64,000 nt of DNA from Brachypterus glaber. Its lineage: Eukaryota > Arthropoda > Insecta > Coleoptera > Kateretidae. This document shows, one piece after another, positions 1-12,512 of this stretch. How positions within the stretch are numbered: the first letter of the stretch is position 1; each line of letters starts with the position of its first letter. The notes beneath the pieces were generated by a model. The model did no database searches, was not told where the DNA came from, and saw only the letters and a program-made list of their open reading frames with translations. The DNA lies in NCBI GenBank assembly GCA_958510825.1, contig OY294045.1, forward strand, positions 12,761,916-12,825,915, in the 5' to 3' direction. Both the position numbers and the translations under genes were made by a program.

Positions 1-422
1 CGAGTTTTCTAAAGTCCTAGTGCGCTAAAAACGTGTTATGAAACGAGTGCTTTATACAATTTTTTCTATTTTGCTCTAAAATTTAAAAAAACTTACATTT
101 AAATTGATGACTGATTTAAGGATTTTTGTTTTGGATTGGCATTACAGTTTACACCATGTTTAAAATTCTAAGAACAAATTATATTTTGATATATTTTATA
201 GTTATCTCTTCTCTGTTTTACTGCAATTAACCAAGCCACAATTTTAACATGGTAAAAATAACCTAAACACAAAATTTGGAAGAAAATTCTCACTTTAAAG
301 CGACATTGACATTTGCACGAAGCGATAGGCCAGGTCTGTTGCCAACCCAAAAGAACAAAAAGTACAGACCTCTTATGGGCCTATAAGAACACGCAAAAAG
401 CATGTGATTATGAGCTTATAAG
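1..422 (-). repeat. Left arm of a widely spaced inverted repeat
   Basis: This stretch matches 6608-7021 in reverse complement with many small differences. Shared landmarks are GCGCTAAAAACGTGTTATGA near the outer tip, the block around ATTGATGACTGATTTAAGG, AAAGCGACATTGACATTTGC (AAAGTCGCTTTAAAG side in the partner) and GGGCCTATAAGAACACGC at the inner end. Position 1 falls about at the centre of a palindrome that is complete in the other copy (6963-7082), so the window cuts the repeat. No supported coding. A 60-codon open frame on the minus strand lies inside the repeat and is ignored. It could be a terminal arm of a ~7 kb element or one of two independent copies. Confidence 0.85.
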
Positions 423-3006
423 AGTCGCAAAATAGAAAAAAAATTAAAATCATTAAACTGATACTAGACAATAAAAAAAGTACTGTCAAAATGAAGCAAC
501 TAAAAATGGGTTTTATAATGTCTTAAAAAAACGCTAGTGTTATAATGTGAAGATTGTTAAACCCAAATGTGTGCTTAATAATAAGTGGAAAAATACAATA
601 CGCCCTTCTAAAAGACAAAAAAGCATAGACTAGTGCGTAAAAAAGCTTTTTATGTTGGAATTTGAAATGAGCGAATGAAAATTTAAATTAAAAAGAAGTA
701 CCATCCTTATCTGCACTAGGTTTGATTAAAAACTAGTGTTTGAGTATATGCTGAATTTAGTTAATGGTAAATTTACAACGAACAAAACAAAAAGTAAATT
801 TTAATTGATGAGGGATTATCAATTATTTTCTATTTATTGATTGATAATTATAATTAGTATTGACTGTTCCAATAAACAAGAGACATTTGAATGGATAGGT
901 TCAACAAGTATTCTTTCTAGAAGGTAAACACTACGCTAAATGACTGTCAATTAAATTAAATACTTAATTAACTAATTAACAATTAATAATAATAATAATA
1001 ACCCTAGTCTAATATAGTTAAATTGATTGTTTGTTCTTTTTACACAATCGTTAAATCTAGTTTTTATCGACGTAAATCAAACAAATCAATATTTTATTAA
1101 TTCTCATTAAATGTAATTGTATTTGTAATGCAATAGTAATTGTAATAGTTAACGTTTATTGGTTTATTACTTATCAAAGGTAATTGGCATTGTCATAAAA
1201 CATACGATTTTAGCATAAACTGTAAAAGAATATTACTCATTTTTATTCAACGTGTATGATAAAAATATAGTTTCTGTTTTATGACTTATTGCAAAAATTA
1301 TTCCTGAATAATAATAGTATATATAATAATAATAATAGTACTTATTGTTTTCTAAGTTTATAATTGTGCTAAAGATTTTTTACTAATAAGGATATAATAT
1401 ATCTTGTTTCCTTAGAATCATTTGTTCTTTCTTTTTAAGTAATGTCAACGTGTGATCAGTGCATTTGTTATAAATAGTAAAAAATTAAATTAGGTATAAT
1501 ATTGTCAAAAGTTGGCTAGGTAGACTTTACCTAAATTTCATAAAACAATTTTATTATTTATAAATTAGTACCTTGTATTGCATACAGATGTTTTGCACAC
1601 CAAGCATTTTAGTGTTATTGAAATTAAATAAACTAGGTTTGTTTGTAAAACATCTTGGTATAAATACGATACTTAGATCAAATGATAGGATTAGAGAATG
1701 AGAAAATTAGATTATCAGATTGAATAGTGTAGTCGATAGTTGAGTAGTCCCCAAAGTGGGCAGTGCCCATTGGGCAAGTAACTCTAACATCTCTGTAACC
1801 TAAAGTGGTAAGAACGTGTGTTATAAATAAGAGTTTAATTACCCCAACCCGTATCCAGCAAAATAGAGAGGAAGACCATTATTCAACAATATAACAATAT
1901 TATTGTTTCCTTAAATATTGACACTAATAATGTCACAATATACTTAAAGTTCATGCAAGTGCTCATGGATTTTAAAATTAAAATATAAAATTATAATAGT
2001 TATCCAAAATAGGCAAAATTAATAGTTTTCGCAATTCTAATCTTCAAGTACGTCTATGATTAATCCAAGTAACTTATCTGTTTAGTTTTTAATTAAAATA
2101 ATGATTTAGATGTGGCAAAATAAAGAGTGAATTACGACAACAGAGCAGTAATATTGTCATAACAAATACCTAGTTATAATGCCACAAAAACAATTTGTTG
2201 AAGTGGGTATGAGAAAAAATTAATAGCCTACTCACGATATCATCATCACCGTTAAAAATAATGATAATGTTATTAATTTTTTGTACAAAAATCGACCATA
2301 ATTAAGAAAATATTAGTTTAATTCGCTGTATGAATGTCAAGACGAATAAAAAAACCACTCGTGAGAAACATAAGTCATTTTGTTCTTGTTTTTAATTCTC
2401 GGTAAGCGAGCCCTGCAATTAGGCATATATCATAATACAAGCAATGACTTTTCATTCTTGGAACTCTGCAATGTCAGTGCAGCACCCATATAAAATGGTA
2501 TTCATTAAAATAAAAAAAAGCGAAATTAAACTAATGAATACATCAGATTTAATTGATTTTCTGGACTTAATTGAGTAAAGCTATCGCGTGCATGATTAAT
2601 TTCAGCATAACTAAACAATTTAGTAATAATTTCTCTCAAGGTATATTTTTCTATTCTATTATGTTTGGATAATCCTTGATGAGAATATATATTATTATAA
2701 TTGTTATTTTTGAACAAATACTTAAGTTAATAAGACATCATTTATTTCAGAAAACAATAAAGAGTTCTGACAGGCAGAACAATGTAAATTAATGCTACTG
2801 TGTGCTACACAGCCTGCGTAAAGCGTAGTGTAATAATACACTGTTTTTTTTAAACTATGAAATTGAAGCTGGTTGGATAGCTATTGTAGCTAAACCAAAA
2901 CAAAAAAAACAAGGAAATTTTACTTGTTTCTTTTTTAATACAGGCTGGGTTCTGCTAGTTTGATGGTTCCTTACAATTAATTTTAGTTGTTTAGAATGCA
3001 ATATAT
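423..3006. other. AT-rich sequence without recognised genes
   Basis: I see no supported gene here. It holds short simple repeats, (AAT)n near 983-1002 and (ATA/AAT)n near 1310-1340, and a G-rich patch near 1745-1785 (GGGCAGTGCCCATTGGGCAA). The single open frame near 2526-2717 has no recognisable motif and AT-driven composition. Confidence 0.6.
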
Positions 3007-3256
3007 CGTCGGCTTACAAGTAAAGAGCACTAAGTCCAAAAACATGGTTTTGAGATATTGACAAATTTAACTTTCGTTGTTGTTTTTTAATTTTTGTAAT
3101 AATTGTTTTTGGAAAAAACCTACCGCAAATTGCAATGACATGTTTGGACATAATAATGTCCCATATGCAGTTAAATAAAGAAAAATTGAAGTAGTTTAAT
3201 TTAACTAAATTTGAAAAAAGACATGGACTTAGTGCCTTTTACTTGTAGGCCCACGA
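3007..3256. mobile_element. Small TIR element, first of a head-to-tail pair
   Basis: It begins CGTCGGCTTACAAGTAAA and ends with the inverted counterpart (TTTTACTTGTAGGCCCACGA), 250 bp in all. The inner part of the TIR carries GCACTAAGTC / GACTTAGTGC. It has no coding capacity, so it is a MITE-like non-autonomous element. ATATAT precedes the left end. It abuts a second element of the same family at 3257 with no spacer, so the junction forms a 61-bp palindrome at 3226-3286. Confidence 0.75.
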
Positions 3257-4177
3257 CGTCGGCTTAGAAGTAAAGAGCACTAAGTCAATAAAATAATATA
3301 AAAAACAACTATTTAAAATTAAAAGCCTTCTATTAATTAAACGTAATGTATAACTATAAAGTAGAAAACAAGATGTTTACATACATTTTCAAAAACTAGA
3401 TTTAAAAAAAAAGGGTTTGGACTTTTTGATTGTTTAAAGAACGTTTCCAAAATTAATAATAATAATAATTTATTAGTATTAATTATATGAAACTGCTTAC
3501 TATGCCAGAACTAAGACAGTTTTCAGAGGCCATCGGCTGTGCCGGCAAAGAAGCATCTCCTAAAGTCAATAATTATAATGAATCGTTATTAATAATAAAA
3601 CACTTCACGGTGCAACACCCCTCAGAAATGCACCGAGACTTTGAACTTAGTGTGAAGGCTTCAAATTTAGTTTTGAAATATTATCTGAAAATAAAAAAAC
3701 ACTGCAAATGAAAATTAAATTATTACCTACACATCGAAAGTACACGTAAAAAGCATTGTCATATTACAGGTAAAGTTCTGTTTCACTGTTCTGTCTTTAT
3801 TCCATCAACTTTAACATAGCAAAATTCGAATGCGTTTGTCAGTACAATAAATAACGCGATATTGTATCATATAAATGATTCAAGCAATCATATTTTTATA
3901 AATTAACTCGTTTTAGAAAGTCGTTAGTGCAGAAACATTTGAAATAATCTACAAGTAAAACGCACTAAGTGCACTAAGTGACTTAGTGCCTATTGCCAGA
4001 TAAAATTTTAATCAAAATCAAATTGGTGCGTTTTGTATGGTGGGTAACTCCCTTGGCAGTCCACCTTGAAGTTAGTTCGGTTTACCTATACATAGATCAT
4101 CAAAAATTAATTACAGTGCCATTAAAATCCCATTTTTGCAAAAAAGTGACTTAGTGCCTTTTACTTGTAAGCCGACG
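3257..4177. mobile_element. Second, longer element of the same TIR family
   Basis: It starts CGTCGGCTTAGAAGTAAAG and ends CTTTTACTTGTAAGCCGACG, followed by ATATAT. An internal relic of the terminus at about 3950-3990 (CAAGTAAAACGCACTAAGTG followed by GACTTAGTGCC) shows further rearrangement or insertion of family members. A 74-codon open frame at 3487-3711 inside it has no recognisable domain and is not called a gene. ATATAT is its own reverse complement, so the flanks could be a target duplication or part of the TIR. Confidence 0.75.
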
Positions 4178-6231
4178 ATATATTATTATTCCTAGGTACA
4201 ACGCAAAATGTATTTATGGGTAATACACACCATTAACATATGGTGTGATCGCACAGAGCACGACATTGTTCCTAGGGTCCTAAATGTTACGAAACCGTTT
4301 GAGCCTTGATGATTGTTATGCATATTAGATGCTACCGATTAAAATGACGATATGCTAATATTTGTTAATGGTTAATGTGTCTACCACCATAGATTTGATG
4401 ATGATTTATGCAGAAGAAAAGAAAAATAATGAACTTCACCCCTTTATCTCACGATAAATATTATTTGGTGCATAACTTAATGGATCAGGTATTATTCATT
4501 CAATACAGGTAACATCATGAAACTGTTTTAAATCTAAAGTTCCTTTCTTTGCGTTATTTTACTAAAAAACAATTAACTCTTATTGAAAAAATATTAGTTT
4601 GTGCATAAAAGTTGTGTTTTAGACATTTTTTTAGAAAGTTCTATTGGACTTTTTATGCATCTGTTAGTAACAGATGTATAAAAAGTACATACTTTCTAAA
4701 AGTGATGTAGGTAAATAGGATTTCTATTTTTAAGGATAATACCGTTATTTGGTTTAAATTTTAGGAACATAATATTTGAATAATACCAACTTTTACGGTT
4801 TAACTTCTTATTTTTATTGATTCTTTTCAAATCACGTGTCCGGCAGATTAAAAAAATGGCTCAAATCATATAACATATATGTTTAAAGTTACTTCCACTC
4901 ATGTGGAATAATGGCCTACTGGCAATCTTGGGCCAAAATAAATTACGTTTATAAGCATTACTAGTCTAACCTCCCTTCGTTATTGTTATTGATGTGAAAG
5001 CAGTCTCTTTGTTAAAAATAGACCTAAATGGTGTAAGTACCTAACGTAAATTACGTTACGTATATAGACAGATAATGAGCGCTAAAGATATGTTTTCCTT
5101 ATTTTTAAGCCTGTGAGTATTTTGGGATACCCAATACAATATTTCAAGAAATAATCTGATAAAATAATCTTTTTTACAACAATAAGTTACACGTTTCTTT
5201 AATTCTTTAATTCGCACCTTGCACTAAGACAATATAATCACATCAAAAAAACGCTCGCTAAAATAAGGCGGTAACATTTTGTTGATAGGAATCTGTATTA
5301 TTAACCTTACAACATACAATGTTAGTCTACTATAATTAAAATTGAATCAAAAATACACTGAAAAAACAGATGTTTCACTGTGATTATCGCGAATTTCTTT
5401 AATTCAAATGTCAACTTCAATGTTTTACTTTAGATTTCTTAATGTTAAAAGAAAATATTCATTTTTTACCGTTTCTGGATGTTCTATGAAAACATCTGAC
5501 TTCCATAAATAAGTCGGTCTGTTTTGAGAATTTGTGACCACGATAACTTAAGAGTCCTTTAAGGTAAAGATATTAAATTTGGATCATATGTTTCTTATTC
5601 GATGTTCTATGCCAAAAGGGGGTAGAAACGGACATATTGTGTGATATATATTATCAATTCATTTTAAGGATAAAGATAAGAAAAAGACCATTCCTAACTA
5701 GGCAGAAAATTGATCTTATAATAAGAACTTGCCTAAAGGAAAAAACATAAATAGCCTATATCATTCAAATTATTTCAAAATTTGTTTATTCTTTGTCAAA
5801 ACATGTCATGTCATATCATTACGAAAACTCTTGTTTTAGAAAAGTTTTCAAATAAATAAGCCCGCATCAAACTCGCTGTGCAAATACCGAAAATGATTTC
5901 GTATAAGTCATTAGACTTTCAAGTTTTAAATTTTAAATCTGCATGATAAAATTTTTGCAAGCATCATGTATCCCGATTTCACTCCCCAACTTAAGATTGC
6001 ATATATTACTTTGGAACCCCCGATGTACTTTTCCTCTAATCCCAAACAAATTTAAACTTTTCATCCATACACAAACCTTTATTACACAGTAGCAAGACAT
6101 TTATACAGCAACATTTAAAAATATAGTACGCAACATTTTGTTTTTTAAAAATGAGTTTTTTCTATTTTTATTTTTACATCTTAACGTATAAAAGTTAAAA
6201 TTTTTAAGGCATACAACATACAAATTTTAGG
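4178..6231. other. AT-rich sequence without genes; one small hairpin
   Basis: Nothing coding is supported. A hairpin of about 72 bp lies at 4630-4701, with arms TTAGAAAGT...ACTTTTTATGCATCTGTTA and TAACAGATGTATAAAAAGT...ACTTTCTAA. It may be a tiny MITE remnant. The rest is AT-rich filler. Confidence 0.55.
4630..4701. repeat. Short imperfect palindrome
   Basis: The two arms pair around the centre CTGTTAGTAACAG. ACTTTTTATGCATCTG on the left pairs with CAGATGTATAAAAAGT on the right, and TTAGAAAGT pairs with ACTTTCTAA further out. No other copy was noticed in the window. Confidence 0.7.
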
Positions 6232-6600
6232 TTTTCAAAGAGATTTGGACAATTCTTGAGCAAGAGAATTAATCAAGATACTGTATCCAGACTTAAGCAA
6301 GATTCTGTAAGAAGAGCGTTTAGCAATACTTTGTCAAGTCTGTTCGTCAAGTCTGTAGCCAAAATCTTGACCTACTCTTGCGCGAAAAACGCTAGAGTCC
6401 ATGAGCGCGCACCTCTCCCTTGTATTTTTCTTGCTACATTCTTGTCCAAGAATCTTGACGAACTATCTGTAGCAATTCTTTGACAATTCTTGAGCAAGAA
6501 TCTGTCGGCAGTATCTTGCACCAGAATTTTCAAAATCTGGATGCTCTTACTTGATCAAGAATCTTGAGCCAGACTTGCTTCAGACTTGACAACAATTGTT
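6232..6600. repeat. Degenerate short-period repeat (CTTGA/CAAGA words)
   Basis: The stretch is built from diverged copies of words such as GACAATTCTTGAGCAAGAAT, CAAGATTCTTG, TCAAGTCTGT and CCAGACTTG, spaced roughly 15-20 bp and partly inverted. It lies just inside the right arm of the 7-kb inverted repeat. A 75-codon open frame at 6256-6483 exists because the repeat lacks stops and is not a gene. It resembles a degenerate minisatellite or subterminal repeat; no exact period can be given by eye. Confidence 0.7.
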
Positions 6601-6607
6601 ACCAGGG

Positions 6608-7021
6608 TATAAGCTCATAATCAACCACATTTTGCGTGTTCTTATAGGCCCATAGGAGGTCTGTACTTTATTTCTTTTGGGCTGGCAACAGACAAAATCC
6701 TATCGCTTGGCGTTTTCCGTGCAAATGTCAAAGTCGCTTTAAAGTTTAATTTTCTACAAAATGTTGTGTTTAGGTGATTTTTTACCGTGTTAAAATTGTA
6801 GCTTGGTTACTTGCAGTGAAAGTATATAAAATATCATTTGTTCTTAGAATTTTAAACATGGCGAAAACTGTAATGCCAACCCGAAACAAAAATCCCTAAA
6901 TCAGTCATCAATTTAAATGTAAGTTTTTTAAAATTTTAGAGCAAAATAGAAAAAATTGTATAAAGTACTTGTTTCGTAACACGTTTTTAGTGCACTAGTA
7001 CTTTAGAAAACTCTCCGCAAG
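6608..7021 (+). repeat. Right arm of the widely spaced inverted repeat
   Basis: Reverse-complement partner of 1-422. It runs from AAGCTCATAATCAACCAC to the tip TTTAGAAAACTCTCCGC and continues into a palindrome whose other half lies to the right. Divergence between arms is visible in every line, so the pair is not recent. Confidence 0.85.
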
Positions 7022-7082
7022 CGGCTCGTTTTCTAAACTTGTACTCGTGCGCTAAAAACGTACGTTATGGAACTAGTACTTT
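6963..7082. repeat. GC-centred hairpin, TTTAGAAAAC type
   Basis: A 120-bp imperfect palindrome. The outer stem is AAAGTACTTGTTTCGTAAC paired with GTTATGGAACTAGTACTTT, then CGTTTTTAGTGCAC with GTGCGCTAAAAACG, then TTTAGAAAAC with GTTTTCTAAA. The centre is CTCTCCGCAAGCGGCTCG. It is followed by AATATACTATT. The same stem occurs at 33612-33839 and, shortened, at 51448-51528. Confidence 0.85.
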
Positions 7083-7092
7083 AATATACTAT

Positions 7093-7858
7093 TAAACGGT
7101 TAAAACTATATAAAACTACTTTTAGGTAAATAAATTGCTTAGAACCTGAAACTTTATTTAGGCCTAAATATAGAGTTTCTCATAGCTTATTTTGACGTTT
7201 CTTAAAAATTAAAATTGTGTTCGTGATTGGTGAATTTCACAAAACCGAAAAAATTATGCTTAAAAATTAAATTTAAAATAAAACTGGGTAAATTCGAATT
7301 AGAAAAAAGAAGATACCGGGTTTTAAAATGTGGCAGCAGATTTGTGTTTATTTATGAAACTTTTTGTTTAAAAAAAGCTGTCATCGTTTAAGAAATATGT
7401 TTAAATTTATCTCTAAATGTTATCTTTGTTAGTTTTTTTATTAATTTTCTGAAAAGCACATGGTTACCATAGAATTACCATATGTTTATTTGTTGTTAAC
7501 GGCTTTAAATAAAGTTTATGCAACTAGCATACACTCAGAAAAAAAATCGGAATAGTTGTTTAAATGCATTTAAAACTATCGTTACGAAATTATTTTACAG
7601 TTCTTTATAGTTTAGCCATATACTGAAAATTACCATTTTTAAGATTTAGAATGATATGACACGTCGAAAAAAATTGAATATAGTGGATATATATAACTTT
7701 TGAACCGAAAATTTCTTCAGACCTTTTTGGTTTGCGACAAGTAAAATATGGTTAAAATTGGTAAAGGGAACAAAAACATATTTTTGGTGATCACTCGATT
7801 ATTATTTATCGTAGGATAAAAAATCTTTCATAATTAAAAAGAATTTTAATTTTTCTAT
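7093..7858. other. AT-rich sequence without recognised features
   Basis: No gene, long repeat or clear palindrome is seen. Confidence 0.5.
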
Positions 7859-8566
7859 AAATCCCGTTTACAAACTTTGGCCTGGGGAAAGTATATATAA
7901 TTTCATGAAGAAATGTTCATATACATATAGGTCCCATCTTTCTTTGTTCAGAAGTTATAGCGTTTTTAAAAATTTTAAGTTTAAAAAACGTAGTAGCAAT
8001 GATTTAGCAAAACCAAATTTATTAACTATCATTTTAAACAAACACCTGTCAAAAATTGTTTGTTTATAAATTTTCTACTAGTGCAAGAGAGTTTAGTTCG
8101 TCGTTGACAGTTATGTATTCAGGAAAATGAACTAATTTTTGAACATTTCCTTTAGTTAAATTTTAATCATTAGCCTCTTTAAAATTTAATTTAAAATGTT
8201 ATTTTTACCTAAAATACGCATAATTTTATTTTAAAACGTAAGAATAATTATACTATTGTCAATAAAATGTTGGGGTTGACAATGTACACAAAACGCATTC
8301 TTTAATTTATACTATTGTCTTCATCTGTAGAACTTCTCCCTTTATCTAAATGTCAATGGACATGACAGAAACAAACAATTTTTGACAGGTGTTTGTTTAA
8401 AATATTAGTTACTAAAATTTGTTTTGCTAAATCATGACTCCTACGTTTTTTTCAACTTAAAAATTTAAAAAACGCTATAACTTCTAAATGAAGAAAGATA
8501 TGACCTATGTTTATATCACAAAATTAAAATTACTTCTCGTTGCCAAGGTTTGTAAACGGGCTAATA
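7859..8566. mobile_element. Foldback element with ~200-bp inverted arms
   Basis: The left arm 7859-8064 matches the right arm 8369-8566 in reverse complement. CCCGTTTACAAACTTTGG pairs with CCAAGGTTTGTAAACGGG at the outer ends, and CACCTGTCAAAAATTGTTTG pairs with CAAACAATTTTTGACAGGTG at the inner ends. A 300-bp spacer separates them. CCCTGTATA just outside the right arm resembles the ACAGGGT termini of other elements here. A minus-strand open frame at 8511-8711 overlaps the arm and is spurious. Confidence 0.85.
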
Positions 8567-9164
8567 AATAACCCTGTATATTGCTTCCCGAGAGGGTGTC
8601 CATTTCAGCTTCTTTTTTAGTGATTGTTACACAGTCTTCTTGGTGTACTTTATACACATATGCAGTCGGTAGGACATTAAAGTTTTTTAGAGCATTTAAC
8701 AGACGTGACAACTGCTACTGATGATAATGTATGCATGCATTAATTTTATCCCCAGGTTTAACCTTTAACCAATTTCAACATGGTTCAATTTACACTTAAT
8801 ACATTTTACATATACGGAGTGTTCCACGAAAAAAGGGCATATAATTTAATTTTTTTAATTATTCGATTTTTATTGCGATTTTTAACACAAATTGGAACGT
8901 TAGTGGTGGCGTGGGGTAGATGTAACGATAATAATACATATATACATACATGTATTCTAAAACTTTATACTATTCTACTAAATTTGTTTTGTTTTCTTCT
9001 AGGAACAACAAAATTGAGTTAATTTTTACATGAAAATTCAAATTATTTTGTTTCACATTATTATTATATAAGGATTTTACGGTAGACGGTAGACAAATAA
9101 TTTAAGATTATTTTTTTCTTTGGACTTAGCTTTTTTGGTTTACCAAACAAACCTCACCAGAAAA
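8567..9164. other. AT-rich sequence without recognised genes
   Basis: The 80-codon open frame at 8780-9022 is dominated by AT-rich codons and has no motif I recognise. Nothing else is seen. Confidence 0.45.
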
Positions 9165-9166
9165 AA

Positions 9167-9388
9167 AACTATGGTCTGTTTTATCAAGCAAGAGAGTAAA
9201 TTAAAAATCGCACAGTGAATATTTTCAAAACAGATTCGATTATTGGATGTGCGAATATAATGCGTAGTTTATTTTATACAACATAACTATATTTTATACA
9301 CAAACATATACTATTCAAACCTGTTGTAAAAATATTTACTGTAAGATTTTTAATTTGCTTCCTTGCTTGATGAAACAGACTATAGTCC
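9167..9388. mobile_element. MITE-like foldback, 222 bp
   Basis: Inverted arms at 9167-9235 and 9323-9388. CTATGGTCTGTTTTATCAAG pairs with CTTGATGAAACAGACTATAG, and TAAATTAAAAATC / GATTTTTAATTTGC continue the stem to the inner part around AATATTT. It has no coding capacity. Confidence 0.8.
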
Positions 9389-9582
9389 AAGAACAAAATA
9401 ACAAATTAGGCCGAGATGAAGTGAACCTAGGAAAAATAACTAAATAAAGAGCGAGTGTAACACTACATCATGTAGTTTTCTTCCACAGGTAGATATGATT
9501 TATATGTTCTTTTAATATATACTCAGCAAAATAAAACACTGCAATATTATCAAATAATCAGATGCATTCACTTTATGCTTTG

Positions 9583-11024
9583 CACGGTTCACCTGGGCGA
9601 TTTTAAATAAAAATTTCGTGGACCCCTACATTTTTCGGACTAAAACATAACTGATGACATCAGAAATCAATTCCCATTTGAAAGAAAATCGTAAAAGATA
9701 CACTTTTTTAGACAGATAAAAAAACGTTTTTTTGAGTAATAAGGTGTGTCAAAAAATCGCGATTTTCAAAATCAAAAACGCACTCTGGCTTAAAAGTTGC
9801 TCCTTAGTAAAAAACAGTGGCCAGTCAAAAATGAGCCAAATCGATAAATGTTTAGAGGTAGCTCAAAGCACTCAAACTTTTTATAAAAAATCGGTACCTG
9901 TTTTTCGGATAAAAACTGATACCGATAAAAATTTTGGAGGGTTTCTTTGGTAATATTTAGAAACAATACTAAATGTAAAAACTAAAACAATTATATTTCC
10001 CCCTCCCCTTAAGTTAGAACATGAAAAAATCGCCAATTATTTAAAGATTTCGCGAAAATATAATTTTTGCAAGTTTTTAAAAGTGCATAAAAAATAGTTT
10101 TAAATAAAAAATCTGCAAAATTATATATTAGTATATAAGCATATACATGTTAACCTACATGACTATACAGAAAACATAATTTTTTTCCTCAAGTTGAGTA
10201 AAAAAATTAATTTCGATTAGAAACCGGGTGGATTTTCTGTTTTTTGCCTAAAACTTTCTTCGGTGTACTTTTTTTTTTGATTTTTTGGTTGGAATACTTT
10301 TTTATGTAAAAATACACAAAAAAGTTTCTGTGGTTTAACATCGCAGGTTTAACCGTTTTGAAGATAAATGCATTTAAAAGTAAATTTTTACGCATGAAGA
10401 ACCAAAAATAAAAAAATTAAAAAATATAAAGCAAAAAACAAATATTTTAGTAAACATAGAAAAATTTTATATGCACCTTTGTCAAAAAATCATTCATAAG
10501 GAAGTTATGTCCTTTTAAATATGCCCATTTTCAATAAATTTTCGCAAAATCTTCAAATAATTGGTGATTTTTTTATGTTCTAGCTTAAGGGAAGGGGAAA
10601 TATAATTTTTTTAGTTTTCTCACAATTAGTATTGTTCTAAATATTACCAAAAAAAACCCTCCAAAATTTCCTTAATTTTATATACAATCACTTTTTATCC
10701 GAAAAACAGTAACCGATATTTTTCAAAGTTTGAGTGCTTTGAGCTACCTCTAAACATTAATCGATTTGGCTCATTTTTGAGTGGCCACAGTTTTTTACTA
10801 AGGAGCAACTTTTGAGCCAGAGAGCGTTTTCGATTTCGCAAATCGGAATTTTTTGACACACCCTATTACTCAAAAAAACGTTTTTTTTATCTTTCTAAAA
10901 AAGTGTATCCTTTACAATTTTCTTTTAAATGGAAATTGATTTCTTATGTCATCAGGTATGCTTTTATTCCAAAAAATGTAGGGGTCCACGAAATTTTTAT
11001 TTAAAATCGCCCAGTTGAACCGTG
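9583..11024. mobile_element. Long foldback element with ~520-bp arms
   Basis: Arms at about 9583-10110 and 10490-11024 are inverted copies. CACGGTTCACCTGGGCGATT at the left end pairs with AATCGCCCAGTTGAACCGTG at the right. Further landmarks are TTCGTGGACCCCTACATTTT, GAGGTAGCTCAAAGCACTCA and AGGGAAGGGGAAATATA on opposite strands. Arms differ by many point changes. Open frames in the arms (9732-9953) are not genes. The spacer holds a module shared with other foldback families of the window. Confidence 0.9.
10207..10400 (-). repeat. Shared core module inside the 9583-11024 foldback
   Basis: Read on the minus strand it carries AAATGCATTTATCTTCAAAA, CGGTTAAACCTGCG, ATGTTAAACCACAG and a block of GTATTTTTACATAAAAAAG with TTTTAGGCAAAAAAC. 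The same order of blocks is found at 42160-42320, 43370-43560, 43850-44050, 44600-44740 and 63880-64000. The 62-codon open frame here is simply this module in one frame. Confidence 0.65.
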
Positions 11025-12512
11025 AGTACTTGCTCAACCAGTCTCGCAGTTGGTTAATGTGAAACTTTTAACATTTTAATTTAAAACACTGCGTGGTTAG
11101 CAGGATTTTATTCACTGTAAAAACATATCCATGTTTTTATTTTTAAATGCAGAATAAGTTGTTCCATCTGTATTAATTTTGACGGCTGTAATGAAATACT
11201 GCAGTTAAAATTAAAACTACCAAGCATATTTTAAACCTAGGTTCTTTTATAGAGTGGGAAACTTTTTTCCAAACGTTTTAAACTAATTATATTCTGTTTC
11301 ATTCAAGTCTATTTGAATGTAACGATTAGTAATGTTTTGCGTATCAATCCCATATTAAAAAGGTGCAATGACATTTAGGGTTATTTATTTATTTACACTT
11401 TTATGTGTTTATTTATTCCGTTAATGTGTTTATTTATTCCGTTATCTATGAAACCCGAGTTCTTAAGGCTATAAAAAGTAGAATGCCATAAAATTATTCT
11501 TTTTATTATGGAATTATAATAAATGGAAGGGCTATTTTGTTATTAACAGGTTAACAAAGCGATATAACACATTTAGCCTGGGATATATTTTGAAAAAATA
11601 TATTAATATTATTTTTAATTATTTTGAAAAAGTAACTGATCTAAACAACGTGTGTGTCGTTGCTTGTTTTTATTAAAGGTATAATTTAAGTTTTTTTCTT
11701 TCGATAAATATTCTATTTATATTTGCGTCAATAGCAATAAATCGCCACTTTTTATGCTTCAATTAACAGTAGTTAACTAAATAATTAACACACTTTTATT
11801 CCATAAACTTTGTTCACTGTAAACAAAATAACATTTAAGGCCGAGTACAAAAATCATTAATTCCAAATTGAAAATAAAGAAGATTAGATGGCTTTGCTTG
11901 TGGATTACGTTTCGTTCGCACCCTTCCAATGTAATAAAAATAGCAGTAAAATTAGAAAAGATGAAACACGCTAATTTGACAAGAGGCAAACTACATGTTG
12001 TGCTCTAGGGTGGAAAGGAAATTATTATTATACCTCCTGTTTTTTTTGTGGTAGTCAAAAAGGTTATCCGTTAGTAAAAGTGTTTGAAATATAGCAGAAT
12101 CAGAAATGCTGATGCTGCAATCAACTTCTTTCTAGTACTGTAACTTGATGATCTTAATCATAAACTAAAAGTTTTATTAAATTGTTATTTTAAAGGATAA
12201 GCTGAATATAATCTAGAATGTTTGCATTCTACTTGTTGAATATTCTTGTTGAATAACTAAGTTACTTTTATGACACCTTAATAAAATCATTTGGTTTTTA
12301 TAAAACGCTAATAAAACTAGTGTCACTTCATTTGAGCTTCTTTGTTCTTGGTCCGTTTCTACTCTGGTTTGATTTGAATTTTAAATGAAAAAAATCTAAG
12401 CGCAGAAGAGCAAAAATAAATGATCAAGAAGCATAAAACAAAGCCTAAATAAAGTGAACTAGAATTGAGCCATTTAAAATAAAAAATATTTTTTGTAATA
12501 AACTGCAAAACG
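11025..12512. other. AT-rich sequence without genes
   Basis: It contains a short tandem duplication at about 11404-11442 (TGTGTTTATTTATTCCGTTA twice). The minus-strand open frame 11777-11989 has no recognisable domain. Nothing else stands out. Confidence 0.5.

Noticed and set aside
6256..6483. 75-codon frame
   Set aside because: It falls in a degenerate short-period repeat; no domain is visible.
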